Shown: piece by piece, positions 42,905 to 51,586 of the stretch
Position numbering within the stretch: the stretch's first letter is position 1
Layout: every line of letters starts with the position of its first letter
DNA from: JAGLON01 sp041394985
GTDB taxonomy: Bacteria > Zixibacteria > MSB-5A5 > GN15 > JAAZOE01
Direction: 5' to 3'
NCBI GenBank assembly: GCA_041394985.1
Contig: JAWLBI010000001.1
Span: 1,736,001-1,800,000, forward strand
Length of the DNA: 64,000 nt
Made by a program: the position numbers and the translations under genes
Notes under the pieces: model-generated
What the model was told of the DNA's origin: nothing
Databases searched by the model: none
The model's input: the letters and a program-made list of their open reading frames with translations, nothing else

Positions 42905-44067
42905 CGGATCATGCAATCAAGCGTCCGCTGTTCTCGCCGTTCAATATTATTTCGGCAATTATCGTTATCGCGGGTCTGCCGCTGGTGTATCTGCGATTCA
43001 CCGGAGGTCTCGGTGCGGTCACGAATCTGGATCACACGAATCCGTGGGGTATTTGGATCGGTTTCGATCTGTTGACCGGCGTGGCATTGGCCGCGGGCGG
43101 GTATGTCACCGCTGCCGCAGTCGAATTGTTCGGCATGAAAAAATTCCATGCCGCCGTCCGCCCGGCGATTCTGACGGGATTCCTCGGTTACTCGCTGGTC
43201 GTCTTCGCTTTGTTGTTCGACGTCGGTCGGCCGTGGCGTCTGCCGTATCCATTCGTCGTCAGTCAGGGTGTGACGTCCATTATGTTCGAGGTGGGTGCAT
43301 GCGTCGGATTGTATCTGACCGTGCTGTTTCTGGAGTTCTCTCCGGCCGCGCTGGAATGGCTGGGGCTCAAGAAAATCCGAAAAATCATCGTGCGGCTGAC
43401 GATTCTGCTAACCGTTCTCGGTGTCGTGTTATCGACGCTGCATCAGTCGTCTCTCGGTGCGATGTTCCTGATCGCTCCGTGGAAGCTGCATCCGCTGTGG
43501 TATTCGACCTATTTGCCGGTGTTCTTCTTTGTGTCGTCGATTGCGGCCGGGTTGTCGATGGTGCTGTTCGAGGCGACGTTGTCGCATAAGCATTTTCATG
43601 ACAAGATGGACAAAGGGTATCTTGAGGCGAGCAACCATGTCGTGTACGGCTTTGGTCGTGCGGCGGCTCTGGTACTGGCCGGGTATTTCGCGATCAAGGT
43701 TTTCGGTCTGGCGATGGGTAATCACTGGGATCTGCTGTTCACGGGCTACGGGTACTGGTTTCAATTGGAAATGATCGGCTTTATTCTGTTCCCATGTTTC
43801 CTGTTTGCGGTGGGGAGTCGCGATAAAAACAAAAAGCTGATTCGCTTTGCGGCATTCTGGACGGTGCTGGGTATTATGCTGAACCGGTTGAATATCTCGT
43901 TCTTCTGCTTCAACTATCATCTGCCGGCGAGCGAGCGGTATGTTCCGCACTGGATGGAAATCGGTATTTCGGTGTTTGTCGTCACGATCGGGCTGATCGT
44001 ATTCCGGTTTATCGTAACGAGGATGCCGATTTTGTATCATCATCCCGATTATCCGGAAGAACATTAG
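42901..44067 (+). CDS. hmcC: HmcC/NrfD-like integral membrane subunit
   Basis: 388 residues with about ten membrane helices, of the NrfD/PsrC/HmcC family that binds quinone and partners a HmcB-type ferredoxin. The NPWGIWIGFDLLTGVALAAGGY segment near the start is split here as NPWGIWIGFD and LLTGVALAAGGY and is the family's most conserved stretch. It is coupled to hmcB by an ATGA overlap and followed 9 bases later by hmcD. No haem ligands are expected. Confidence 0.9.
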   Translation: MTDHAIKRPLFSPFNIISAIIVIAGLPLVYLRFTGGLGAVTNLDHTNPWGIWIGFDLLTGVALAAGGYVTAAAVELFGMKKFHAAVRPAILTGFLGYSLVVFALLFDVGRPWRLPYPFVVSQGVTSIMFEVGACVGLYLTVLFLEFSPAALEWLGLKKIRKIIVRLTILLTVLGVVLSTLHQSSLGAMFLIAPWKLHPLWYSTYLPVFFFVSSIAAGLSMVLFEATLSHKHFHDKMDKGYLEASNHVVYGFGRAAALVLAGYFAIKVFGLAMGNHWDLLFTGYGYWFQLEMIGFILFPCFLFAVGSRDKNKKLIRFAAFWTVLGIMLNRLNISFFCFNYHLPASERYVPHWMEIGISVFVVTIGLIVFRFIVTRMPILYHHPDYPEEH

Positions 44068-44076
44068 GAGGCGCGC

Positions 44077-44214
44077 ATGTCTGAGACTATTTATACGCTG
44101 CAGGATTTTATGACCCAGACGAAGGGGATAGTATATATTCTCGTCGTCGGTTATCTGATCGGGTTCACGGCCTTCTGGTGTTTCCTCTTTCGTCGGGATA
44201 AAAAGGAAGACTGA
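44077..44214 (+). CDS. hmcD: HmcD-like small membrane subunit
   Basis: 45 residues, with GGAGG before the ATG and a TGA at 44212-44214. One membrane helix (about 18-37: GIVYILVVGYLIGFTAFW) and a basic/acidic tail RRDKKED. HmcD of Desulfovibrio is a similarly small single-helix protein that follows hmcC, and position and plan match. It completes all six Hmc subunits in this operon. Confidence 0.82.
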   Translation: MSETIYTLQDFMTQTKGIVYILVVGYLIGFTAFWCFLFRRDKKED

Positions 44215-44241
44215 GAGATTGAGAAAAATCAACTCCTTTAT

Positions 44242-44277
44242 AACCGCCGTGTGCATGTGCATGCGGCGGTTTTTTAT
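44242..44277 (+). terminator. Intrinsic terminator of the hmc operon
   Basis: AACCGCCG (44242-44249) pairs with CGGCGGTT (44264-44271) around a loop that contains GCATGTGCATGC, then TTTTATT. Confidence 0.9.
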
Positions 44278-44374
44278 TGTGAATTTAGTGGAAACTCAGT
44301 TCCTGCCGGCGCGTTATAATGAGTATATTAGTGAGCGTTGGATTTTGAATATCGTAAATATAGGTTTGTGATAT

Positions 44375-44833
44375 ATGAAACGATTCCTGGATGTGCTGTT
44401 CGGAGCGGATGCGAAAACCGATGATGCGTCATATGACAGAGAATATGAACTTCGTCTGGCGACAACGGCATTATTGGTCGAAATGGCGGGAGCAGATTTT
44501 AAGTATTCATCGGAGGAGCGCGAGACAATCAGGGATATTTTATCCGCCCGCTTTGAAATGAGTCGCGATGACGTGGATAAGATTATTGAGGCGGCTCAGC
44601 AGGAAATCGATAAGCGACTGGATTTATATCGGTTTACGACACTCATAAACGAACAGTTCGACAAAGCGGAAAAGATCAAAATCATCGAACATGTGTGGCG
44701 AGTCATTTATTCCGATGGGCGACTTGATGGATATGAGGATCGATTGGTACATCGGTATACGACGCTATTGAAGCTCGATCATAAGGACATGATTGATACG
44801 AAATTGAAAGTGAAGGCGGAATTAGATTTGTAG
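44375..44833 (+). CDS. TerB-family cytoplasmic protein
   Basis: 152 residues, all helical and acidic. LATTALLVEMAGADFKYSSEE and IIEHVWRVIYSDGRLDGYEDRLVHR correspond to the two metal-binding halves of the tellurite-resistance TerB fold (D-G-x-x-x-x-x-E). TerB proteins are membrane-associated in stress and phage-inhibition modules; there are no other ter genes near. It stands alone between terminators, so its specific role is unknown. Confidence 0.68.
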   Translation: MKRFLDVLFGADAKTDDASYDREYELRLATTALLVEMAGADFKYSSEERETIRDILSARFEMSRDDVDKIIEAAQQEIDKRLDLYRFTTLINEQFDKAEKIKIIEHVWRVIYSDGRLDGYEDRLVHRYTTLLKLDHKDMIDTKLKVKAELDL

Positions 44834-44973
44834 CTGCGCAGAATTTGCACAGCAAAAACACAGAAAACGCCATTATTTTCGGTCGGTTTTCATTGCCTAT
44901 CAATGACTTTAAGGTCTTTTATACAAAACATTTACAGAGATAAAGAATTTTGCTCAGAGCAGCAAGATAGAGG

Positions 44974-45001
44974 TTGCCAGCCAATTTTAAAGTAGTATAT
45001 T
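44974..45001 (+). promoter_or_regulatory. Promoter of the aminotransferase gene
   Basis: TTGCCA (44974-44979), 16-base spacer, TATATT (44996-45001). It gives a leader of about 65 bases to the ATG at 45075. Confidence 0.65.
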
Positions 45002-45074
45002 GGCTCGATGCTATCCGACGGGTATAGACCTGAATGGAGACGAACCGATACCAATCCTGACTCGGAGGTCACTC

Positions 45075-46340
45075 ATGAGTGAACATAAATTAGGTTATTC
45101 GAACATATCAGACGACGAAGTCGTCGCAATTGAAAATGAATGTGGTGCGCACCATTATGGTCGTTTGCGGACAATCGTACGCAAGACCGAAGGTGCTTGG
45201 CTCTATACGGCCGACGGCCGCAAGATTCTTGACTGCCTCGCTGCATATTCCGCTGCGAATCCGGGACATCATCATCCGAAAATCGTCGCCAAGGCGAAAG
45301 AGGCGCTCGATAACGGGTACGCCTCGGTTATTTCCAACGTCGTGTACACCGATGTTCTGGCGGATTTTTTGAAAAAGGCTGCCAATTTGCTGCCGCAGCT
45401 TGCGCCTCGTTTCGGTAATAAAGGCAACAAAGTCCTGCCGAAAAACGGAGGTGTTGAGTCGGTCGAGACGGCCATCAAACTGGCCCGCTATTTCGGCTGG
45501 AAGCACAAAGGCATCGAAGACGGCAAGCAGGAAATTATCGTTTTCAATAACAACTTTCACGGCCGCATGGTCACCGTCGTGTCATTCTCGACTTCCAAAA
45601 AATATAAAGAAGGTTTCGGCCCGCTGACTCCGGGATTCACCTCGGTTGAGTACGGCGATCTCGAAGCCGTGAAAAAAGCCGTAACCTCGAACACCTGCGG
45701 CATCCTTGTTGAGCCGATGCAGGGCGAGGGCGGTATGTATCAGCCTCCGGCGGGATTTTTGAAGGGGCTCCGCGATCTGTGCGACGAAAAAGACATGCTG
45801 CTTATCTTCGACGAAATCCAGGTCGGCATGGGCCGCACCGGCAAGATGTTCTGTTTTGAGCATGAAAATGTAATCCCTGATGCAATTACGCTGGGTAAGG
45901 CTATTTCGGGCGGCTTGGCTCCTCTGTCGGTGATGATCACGAACTCCTATTTGATGGATTTCGTGTTCAGCCCCGGTTCCGATGGTTCGACGTTCGGTGG
46001 GTATCCGTATGCGTGCGCCTGCGGTATTGCGGCGATTGACGTGATGCTGGATGAAAAACTGGCCGAGCGGTCGGCTGAAGTCGGCGCGAAGCTGAAAAAG
46101 CGGATAGAGGCAATCGCGGCGAAGTCGAAGCATGTGAAGGAAGTTCGCGGTCGCGGATTGTTCATCGGCATCGAGGTGAAATCCGGTGATGCGATGCACT
46201 TCTGCCGTCAGCTTCTGGAAATGGACATGCTGGCGAATGATTCGCATGGTCACACGATTCGTATCAGCCCGCCGCTGACTATCGGCGATGCGGAGATTGA
46301 TTACATCTGCGAGCGGCTGGAGAAGGTTCTCGTCGGTTGA
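45075..46340 (+). CDS. rocD: Class III aminotransferase, ornithine aminotransferase-like
   Basis: 421 residues from ATG 45075 (CGGAGGT upstream); the open frame to 45000 overlaps the promoter. The PLP lysine is in TLGKAISGG, the PLP Asp in DEIQVGMGRTGK, and PLTPGF-x-x-x-EYGD is typical of ornithine-delta-aminotransferase, which converts ornithine plus 2-oxoglutarate to glutamate semialdehyde and glutamate. Acetylornithine or 4-aminobutyrate aminotransferase would be alternatives from the same class. Monocistronic with its own promoter and terminator. Confidence 0.85.
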   Translation: MSEHKLGYSNISDDEVVAIENECGAHHYGRLRTIVRKTEGAWLYTADGRKILDCLAAYSAANPGHHHPKIVAKAKEALDNGYASVISNVVYTDVLADFLKKAANLLPQLAPRFGNKGNKVLPKNGGVESVETAIKLARYFGWKHKGIEDGKQEIIVFNNNFHGRMVTVVSFSTSKKYKEGFGPLTPGFTSVEYGDLEAVKKAVTSNTCGILVEPMQGEGGMYQPPAGFLKGLRDLCDEKDMLLIFDEIQVGMGRTGKMFCFEHENVIPDAITLGKAISGGLAPLSVMITNSYLMDFVFSPGSDGSTFGGYPYACACGIAAIDVMLDEKLAERSAEVGAKLKKRIEAIAAKSKHVKEVRGRGLFIGIEVKSGDAMHFCRQLLEMDMLANDSHGHTIRISPPLTIGDAEIDYICERLEKVLVG

Positions 46341-46353
46341 TAGAGAATTTGTA

Positions 46354-46377
46354 CCGGCAGATGTGGACATCTGCCGG
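46354..46377. repeat. Palindromic repeat C, copy 1
   Basis: CCGGCAGATGT-GG-ACATCTGCCGG, a perfect inverted repeat 14 bases after the rocD stop. Related copies: 47674-47690 (half lost) and 52702-52727. Confidence 0.85.
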
Positions 46378-46404
46378 GCACATTTGTTAGAGTGAGTTCT
46401 TAAA

Positions 46405-46432
46405 AAACCCCGGTTTCGCCGGGGTTTTTTTT
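46405..46432 (+). terminator. Intrinsic terminator after rocD
   Basis: AAACCCCGG (46405-46413), loop TTTCG, CCGGGGTTT (46419-46427), then T. Confidence 0.92.
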
Positions 46433-46530
46433 GTGGCCTTCGGGTTGGGAAGGGTGACCAATGAGAGATTTATGTATGGCGTGATAGAATACAGTTCCAT
46501 ATATTATACCAATTGCATGGAGGCATCGTG

Positions 46531-46887
46531 ATGGAAACTCATGTCAAAGTTATTGCCTGGCTGTATATCGCCAAGACCATATTGTTTTTGCTAATTATGC
46601 TCGGTGTGTCAGGTCTTGTCCTTGGAGCAGGAATGGCATCTCAGGATGGGAATACCGTGGGACTCATGGCCGTCATTGCCGGCGTATTTGCCTGGATCGG
46701 GTTTATCGTCTCCGTACCGCAGTTAATTGCTGCCTGGGCGCTGTTCAAGCGTAAAAACTGGGGTCGGATATTAACCATTATCCTATCGATATTGAATATC
46801 TTCGATGTGCCGTTCGGTACGGCGCTGAGTATTTATGCGCTGGTCATTCTCTTCCGGGATGATGCTCGGGTATATTTTAGCGGGTAA
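46531..46887 (+). CDS. Small polytopic membrane protein
   Basis: 118 residues from ATG 46531 (GGAGGCATCG upstream). Three to four membrane helices: about 5-30, 42-65 and 80-110, with a basic loop FKRKNWGR before the third. The N terminus METHVKVIAWLYIAKTI and the KxNWGRxLxxILSI loop occur in small uncharacterised membrane proteins of many bacteria (DUF4064-like by appearance). Monocistronic. Function unknown. Confidence 0.7.
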   Translation: METHVKVIAWLYIAKTILFLLIMLGVSGLVLGAGMASQDGNTVGLMAVIAGVFAWIGFIVSVPQLIAAWALFKRKNWGRILTIILSILNIFDVPFGTALSIYALVILFRDDARVYFSG

Positions 46888-47102
46888 ATCCGGTATCTAT
46901 CCTGCAGATGTGGATCCTCGGCGGCGGACCGGGCACCGATAGAAGAATCCCGGATTAAGCCGAACATTTTGTGATATATATTCCTTTGGAATTTCATAAA
47001 AAACACTATTGATATTTTCGAGAATATCTATATTTTTATCATCGTACATTATATTTCAATTTATATTTGCTGAATATGTAACCGAAAATATACAGGTGTT
47101 AT

Positions 47103-47597
47103 ATGGCGTTAATCAAATGCAAAGAATGCGGGCAAAGAGTTAGTAGCAAGGCCAAAAACTGCCCCAATTGTGGTGCTCCAGTCACTTCGGGTGGGTGTGG
47201 AATTGGCTGTGTCGTAATTCTCATAGGTATTGTAATGATTATCTTTGCCAGTATGATTAGTCGATGTAATAGTGATAGTCAACCAATCCAAACCGAAGGA
47301 GGTACAACGTCTTTCGATAGTTGGAAAACCAGTGATAATTCTACGATGGCATATATAATGATGATGGATTTTGTTAAACAAAAACTTAAAGCACCTAAAA
47401 CTGCTGAATTTCCAGGAGTTTTTGATGGACGGGCAGATCATATAACATATTTGGGAAATCAAAAATATAAAATTATATCATATGTTGATTCCCAAAACTC
47501 TTTTGGTGCTCTTATTCGAAATCATTTTGTGGGAGAGATAGAGCAAGTCGCCGAAGATAAATGGAAGTTAAACGCGTTGGTTTTTATTGAGCCATAA
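47103..47597 (+). CDS. Zinc-ribbon membrane protein
   Basis: 164 residues. N-terminal zinc ribbon (CKECGQRVSSKAKNCPNCG, about 6-24), a membrane helix (about 32-52, IGCVVILIGIVMIIFASMI), then an extracytoplasmic domain of about 105 residues (FVKQKLKAPKTAEFPG, a motif common in proteins of this kind). Its base composition is visibly richer in A+T than its neighbours and the 215 bases before it are also very AT-rich, so it may have been acquired recently. It lies next to the IS element. Function unknown. Confidence 0.7.
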   Translation: MALIKCKECGQRVSSKAKNCPNCGAPVTSGGCGIGCVVILIGIVMIIFASMISRCNSDSQPIQTEGGTTSFDSWKTSDNSTMAYIMMMDFVKQKLKAPKTAEFPGVFDGRADHITYLGNQKYKIISYVDSQNSFGALIRNHFVGEIEQVAEDKWKLNALVFIEP

Positions 47598-47673
47598 TAC
47601 ATCAATATAGATAACAAGGATCCTATCAGTATCTTAATATAGTCCTAGTCGACTGATAGAGCCGAGAAATTTA

Positions 47674-47690
47674 CCGGCAGATGTGGACAT
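47674..47690. repeat. Palindromic repeat C, partial copy 2
   Basis: CCGGCAGATGTGGACAT, identical to the first 17 bases of the copy at 46354; the right arm has been lost. Confidence 0.7.
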
Positions 47691-47734
47691 CATCTAAAGC
47701 AATTCTGGATATTCAAACAACCACCCCCAAGCCC

Positions 47735-47758
47735 CCTCCTTGGGAAGGAGGCAGGCGT
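47735..47758. repeat. Left fragment of duplicated segment A copy 1, cut by the IS element
   Basis: CCTCCTTGGGAAGGAGGCAG and the next bases GCGT equal the start of the intact copy at 49263. The sequence resumes at 49100 after the IS element. Confidence 0.8.
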
Positions 47759-49099
47759 GGTACAAACCGGTCACATAGGTAACAGTTTGAACCGGAGACA
47801 TAGGTAACAGTTTTAGATGGCATAATCATGAGAGGAGAGATTATGCCGTGGATGGACTGTAGACCAATGGACGAACGGATTAAATTTATTGGCATGTATC
47901 TGGAAGAAGTGTATACAATGACTACTCTTTGCCTGCATTTTGGCATCAGCCGCAAAACCGGATACAAATGGCTCAATCGCTACAGGAGCGAAGGAGCGGA
48001 AGGTCTCAATGAGCGTTCTCGGGCACCATATCATCAGGCACGTAAGACACCGCCGGAGATAGAGGCCGCAATTTTGGCAGCGGCTCGAAGCGGTTTGGTC
48101 AAGAAAGGACCGAAGAAAGTGCGCCGCATTTTGGAACTGACCGACCCGGCTATTGCCTGGCCGGCCGTCAGTACGATAGGCGCTATCTTAAAACGACATG
48201 GGCTGGTTGTTCCTCGGAAGCGGCGTCGGAAGAGCCCTCCATACGAATATCCGCTGGCCGGGTGTGATTATCCCAATGCCGTCTGGAGCGCCGATTTAAA
48301 GGGATGGTTTTTGACCCGGAACGGTGACCGCTGTGATCCCCTGACGATAACCGACAACTACAGCCGCTATATCCTGCGGTGCCAATTGGTTCGTCCGGCG
48401 ACTCACCACTCCATGCAGCCCGTTTTTGAGCATGCCTTTCGTGAGTTTGGGGTGCCGGTAGCAATTCGGACCGACAATGGAGCACCGTTCGCGACGACAG
48501 CCGTTGGCGGATTGTCTCGGTTATCGGTATGGTGGATTCGCTTAGGCATTATTCCGGAACGGATTATGCCGGGGAAACCGCAGCAGAACCCGCGACATGA
48601 GCGTATGCATCGGACATTGAAACACGACACGTGTAAACCGCCGCAATCAACGTGGGAGCGTCAACAGGCAGTCTTCGATCAATTCTGTTATGAGTTTAAT
48701 CACGAACGGCCACATGAATCCATCGACCAGCGGTTCCCGGCTGAATTGTATCAAAGCTCACCGCGACCCTATCCCGAGATTCTGCCGGAGATGGGCTACC
48801 CCGATGATATGGTGACTCGAAAGGTACATCATCAGGGAGATATCAAATGGAAGGGAAAACATCTTTACCTGACTGAAATTCTGGCCGGACAGACAATCGG
48901 ACTGCGGCAGGTGACGGAACAACGCCTGGATATTTACTTCGGGCCTATCCGCCTGGCACAGCTTGATGTTGCCGAATGTAAAATCATTCATCTTAGGAAA
49001 ACAAAGAAGCGATATGAACGTAACAAATAACAAAATAACTACCAAGATACTGTTACCCATGTGACCGGTTTAATCTGTTACCCATGTCTGGTTTGAACA
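47759..49099. mobile_element. IS481-like insertion sequence
   Basis: About 1.34 kb with one transposase gene. Each end carries two tandem ~24-base repeats (left 47763 and 47788; right 49051 and 49075, inverted), with the shared core CACATxGGTAACAG or GACATxGGTAACAG. The boundaries come from comparing the interrupted segment with its intact copy at 49263; that gives the likely target duplication CGT (47756-47758 and 49100-49102). Left and right ends agree well, with a one- to two-base offset in the outermost part, so the exact edges are uncertain by a few bases. Confidence 0.85.
47843..49030 (+). CDS. IS481-family transposase
   Basis: 395 residues from ATG 47843 (GAGAGGAGA upstream; ATG 47828 is the other choice). 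The N-terminal helix-turn-helix (YTMTTLCLHFGISRKTGYKW) precedes the DDE integrase core: D in VWSADLKGWF, D in AIRTDNGAPF and E in NPRHERMHRTLK, with spacing normal for IS481/IS3-like enzymes. The C-terminal part is the Mu-type strand domain of IS481 proteins. The frame is intact, so the element may be active. Confidence 0.92.
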   Translation: MPWMDCRPMDERIKFIGMYLEEVYTMTTLCLHFGISRKTGYKWLNRYRSEGAEGLNERSRAPYHQARKTPPEIEAAILAAARSGLVKKGPKKVRRILELTDPAIAWPAVSTIGAILKRHGLVVPRKRRRKSPPYEYPLAGCDYPNAVWSADLKGWFLTRNGDRCDPLTITDNYSRYILRCQLVRPATHHSMQPVFEHAFREFGVPVAIRTDNGAPFATTAVGGLSRLSVWWIRLGIIPERIMPGKPQQNPRHERMHRTLKHDTCKPPQSTWERQQAVFDQFCYEFNHERPHESIDQRFPAELYQSSPRPYPEILPEMGYPDDMVTRKVHHQGDIKWKGKHLYLTEILAGQTIGLRQVTEQRLDIYFGPIRLAQLDVAECKIIHLRKTKKRYERNK

Positions 49100-49252
49100 C
49101 GTCGCCTGATGGCGGCTGTCGCGCGATATATCAACCTTCCCGATCATGAAAAATGTCATTCCCGCGAAAGCGGGAATCCAGAGGGAAATTTATCAAGCAC
49201 TGTTCTGGATTCCCGACTCGGTCGTCTAAGAAGACTCTCTCTCGGGAATGAC
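49100..49252. repeat. Duplicated segment A, copy 1 (right fragment), with MITE-like unit 49155-49252
   Basis: Matches the intact copy at 49263-49436 with a few base changes. Its last 98 bases (49155-49252) are a unit with terminal inverted repeats GTCATTCCCG / CGGGAATGAC and an inner hairpin ATTCCCGC-GAAA-GCGGGAAT (49158-49177), of the form ATTCCCN8GGGAAT. Confidence 0.85.
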
Positions 49253-49262
49253 AGGAATAATT

Positions 49263-49436
49263 CCTCCTTGGGAAGGAGGCAGGCGTCGCCTGATGGCGGC
49301 TGTCGCGCGACATAGCAACCTTCCCGATCATGAAAAATGTCATTCCCGCGAAAGCGGGAATCCAGAGGGAAATATATCAAGCACTGTTCTGGATTCCCGA
49401 CTCGGTCGTCTAAGAAGACTCCCTCTCGGGAATGAC
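49263..49436. repeat. Duplicated segment A, copy 2 (intact), with MITE-like unit 49339-49436
   Basis: Uninterrupted tandem copy, 174 bases, beginning CCTCCTTGGGAAGGAGGCAG. It contains the same 98-base unit (49339-49436). It is the reference for the empty site of the IS element. 49437-49526 holds only the ktrB leader. Confidence 0.85.
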
Positions 49437-49526
49437 AGAGTATGAATTTGCCTTTTCAGTTTAATAATCTGTTGACATACATTACTCAATAGCCGCACAT
49501 TTATATTTTACTGTTGAGAAAAAACT

Positions 49527-50867
49527 ATGGAATTTATCGGCATACATCCGGGGCGCAAAATTATTTCCTATTTTGCGATTACGATTCTGATCGGAACAGC
49601 ACTTTTGTATCTGCCGGTCAGCTCGGGTGAGCGGGAAATTGGGCTTCTGGATGCGCTGTTTACATCGACCTCGGCAGTGTGCGTAACGGGATTAGTGGTC
49701 GTCGACACGGGGTCGGATTTTTCACTGTTCGGGCAGATCGTTATCCTTTTGTTGATACAGCTTGGTGGTCTCGGTATCATGACGTTCGCGACATCTCTTC
49801 TGATGATGATGCGCGGCAAGGTGTCGTTTTTCGACCGCCTCGGTATCAACCAGGAATTCGGCAGCGGCGGTTCGACCGGATCATTATTGCTGGCCGTGTT
49901 GATAACGACGCTGGCGGTGGAGGGCCTCGGAGCTGTCGGGCTATTTTTCGAATTCCGCGGCGATTTTCCGGCGGATGTTGCGGCGTATCATGCGATTTTT
50001 CACTCCATTTCCGCCTTTTGTAATGCCGGGTTCTCGACTCTGCCGCATGGACTTGAGACCTATAGCGACAGCCCATCGACAATATTAATTGTTTCCGGAT
50101 TGATCATTTCCGGCGGGTTAGGATTTATTGTCATCAGGGACTTACTGGCGAAAGCAAAAAATCCGCGGTCGCGACTGTCATTGCATACGAAGCTGTGCCT
50201 CAGTATGACTCTGATATTGATCGTGTTCGGGACGGTCGCATTTATGATATCGGAATCGGAAAACCTGTTGGTGGGCGGCAATTGGATTTATAATGCGAGT
50301 AATGCCTTTTTCGAGTCCGTGACCTGTCGCACGGCCGGCTTTAATACGATTCCGCAGAATCATCTGACCGAGGTCAGTCTGGTCATTGCGTTTATCCTGA
50401 TGTTTATCGGGGCCTGTCCCGGATCCACCGGTGGGGGAATCAAGACAACGACAACGGCTGTCATTCTGTTGCTGGTCTATCATCGATTCATGGGGAGGAA
50501 ATCAGTGGCGGTCTTCAAGCGGTCTATCGATGCCGATTCGGTGAACCGATCGGTGACGCTGATTTTGCTGTCGAGTCTTATTATCGTCGTGTTGTTTGCG
50601 GCGTTGATGTTTGCCGAGGAGAAACTGCTGCCGCATCAGCTCAGTCACGGCTGGTTCGTCGATAATCTGTTTGAAATCGTATCGGCGTTCGGCACGGTCG
50701 GGCTGTCGCTTGGTATAACATCATCGGTGACGATACCGGGCAAGATCGTGTTGATAGCGGCGATGTTTATCGGGCGCGTCGGGTTGTTGACGCTGGCATT
50801 CGGGTTGGCCCGGCAGCCGCAAAAGGGTGAAGTGACATACGCGGATGAATCCGTGATGGTCGGTTAA
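49527..50867 (+). CDS. ktrB: Potassium uptake transporter KtrB
   Basis: 446-residue membrane transporter of the TrkH/KtrB family with eight transmembrane helices in four M-P-M repeats. Filter glycines are visible in SAVCVTGLVV, SAFCNAGFST, CRTAGFNTI and SAFGTVGLS. It takes up K+ and is gated by KtrA, encoded 15 bases downstream. It starts directly after the repeat region, so its promoter may be affected by the IS and repeat insertions. Confidence 0.93.
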   Translation: MEFIGIHPGRKIISYFAITILIGTALLYLPVSSGEREIGLLDALFTSTSAVCVTGLVVVDTGSDFSLFGQIVILLLIQLGGLGIMTFATSLLMMMRGKVSFFDRLGINQEFGSGGSTGSLLLAVLITTLAVEGLGAVGLFFEFRGDFPADVAAYHAIFHSISAFCNAGFSTLPHGLETYSDSPSTILIVSGLIISGGLGFIVIRDLLAKAKNPRSRLSLHTKLCLSMTLILIVFGTVAFMISESENLLVGGNWIYNASNAFFESVTCRTAGFNTIPQNHLTEVSLVIAFILMFIGACPGSTGGGIKTTTTAVILLLVYHRFMGRKSVAVFKRSIDADSVNRSVTLILLSSLIIVVLFAALMFAEEKLLPHQLSHGWFVDNLFEIVSAFGTVGLSLGITSSVTIPGKIVLIAAMFIGRVGLLTLAFGLARQPQKGEVTYADESVMVG

Positions 50868-50882
50868 ACGAGGTATGAAAAC

Positions 50883-51533
50883 ATGAAAGAATTCGCGATT
50901 ATCGGATTGGGAAATTTCGGGGCGACGGTCGCTCGCGAGCTGTCGATGGCCGACTGTAAAGTCACTGCGATTGATTTGGATAAATCCGCCGTACAGGCGC
51001 TGCAGGATGAGTTGGATATCGCGATTATTGCTGATGCGACCGAGCGGGCGTTTCTGGCCAATCTGGAGGTGGAGAAATTCGACTGTTTCGTTGTGTCGAC
51101 CGGCAATGATCCGCATGCGGCTATTCTTATCACGCTTCATCTGAAGGAATTGGGGGCGAGGCGAATCGTCGTCAAAGCCATATCCAACGATCATGCGCGG
51201 ATATTGACGAAAGTCGGTGCCTCCGAGGCGCTCATTCCGGAAAAGCTCATGGCGACGCGGCTGGCGAATTCGCTGGCCGGATCGAACCTGCTCGATTTTC
51301 TGCCATTGACCGGCGAGTATTATGTCGTGGAGTTGCACCCACCGCAGAAATTCGTCGGCAAGACGCTCAAGCAGCTCAATGTGCGCGCACGGTACAATTG
51401 TCAGATAATAGCAATTCGCGAGGGGAAGAGCGGCGAAATTAACCCTGTTCCGGATGGCGATTATGAAATCGGCGAGAGCGATATTCTGTTCGCGCTCGGT
51501 AAGGGCGAAGATATTGATAAGATGAAGGAGTAA
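50883..51533 (+). CDS. ktrA: Potassium channel regulatory subunit KtrA
   Basis: 216 residues. N-terminal RCK/TrkA-N domain with the nucleotide motif IIGLGNFGATVARELS (about 5-20), an acidic residue AIDLD at the end of strand 2 and IADATE, followed by a TrkA-C domain (about 135-216). It forms the ATP/ADP-sensing ring below KtrB; TrkA-C is also the c-di-AMP site in many bacteria. It is the second gene of the ktrBA operon. Confidence 0.93.
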   Translation: MKEFAIIGLGNFGATVARELSMADCKVTAIDLDKSAVQALQDELDIAIIADATERAFLANLEVEKFDCFVVSTGNDPHAAILITLHLKELGARRIVVKAISNDHARILTKVGASEALIPEKLMATRLANSLAGSNLLDFLPLTGEYYVVELHPPQKFVGKTLKQLNVRARYNCQIIAIREGKSGEINPVPDGDYEIGESDILFALGKGEDIDKMKE

Positions 51534-51586
51534 AGCGGCAGGGTACCTTGGTACATCATTAGCACATGCTTGAAGCGCGTATCCTG

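Noticed and set aside
44251..44262. GTGCATGTGCAT near 44251 as an operator
   Set aside because: It is the loop of the hmc terminator.
49100..49436. Tandem repeat as a CRISPR array
   Set aside because: Only two copies of about 150-174 bases, no short regular repeat-spacer pattern and no cas genes.
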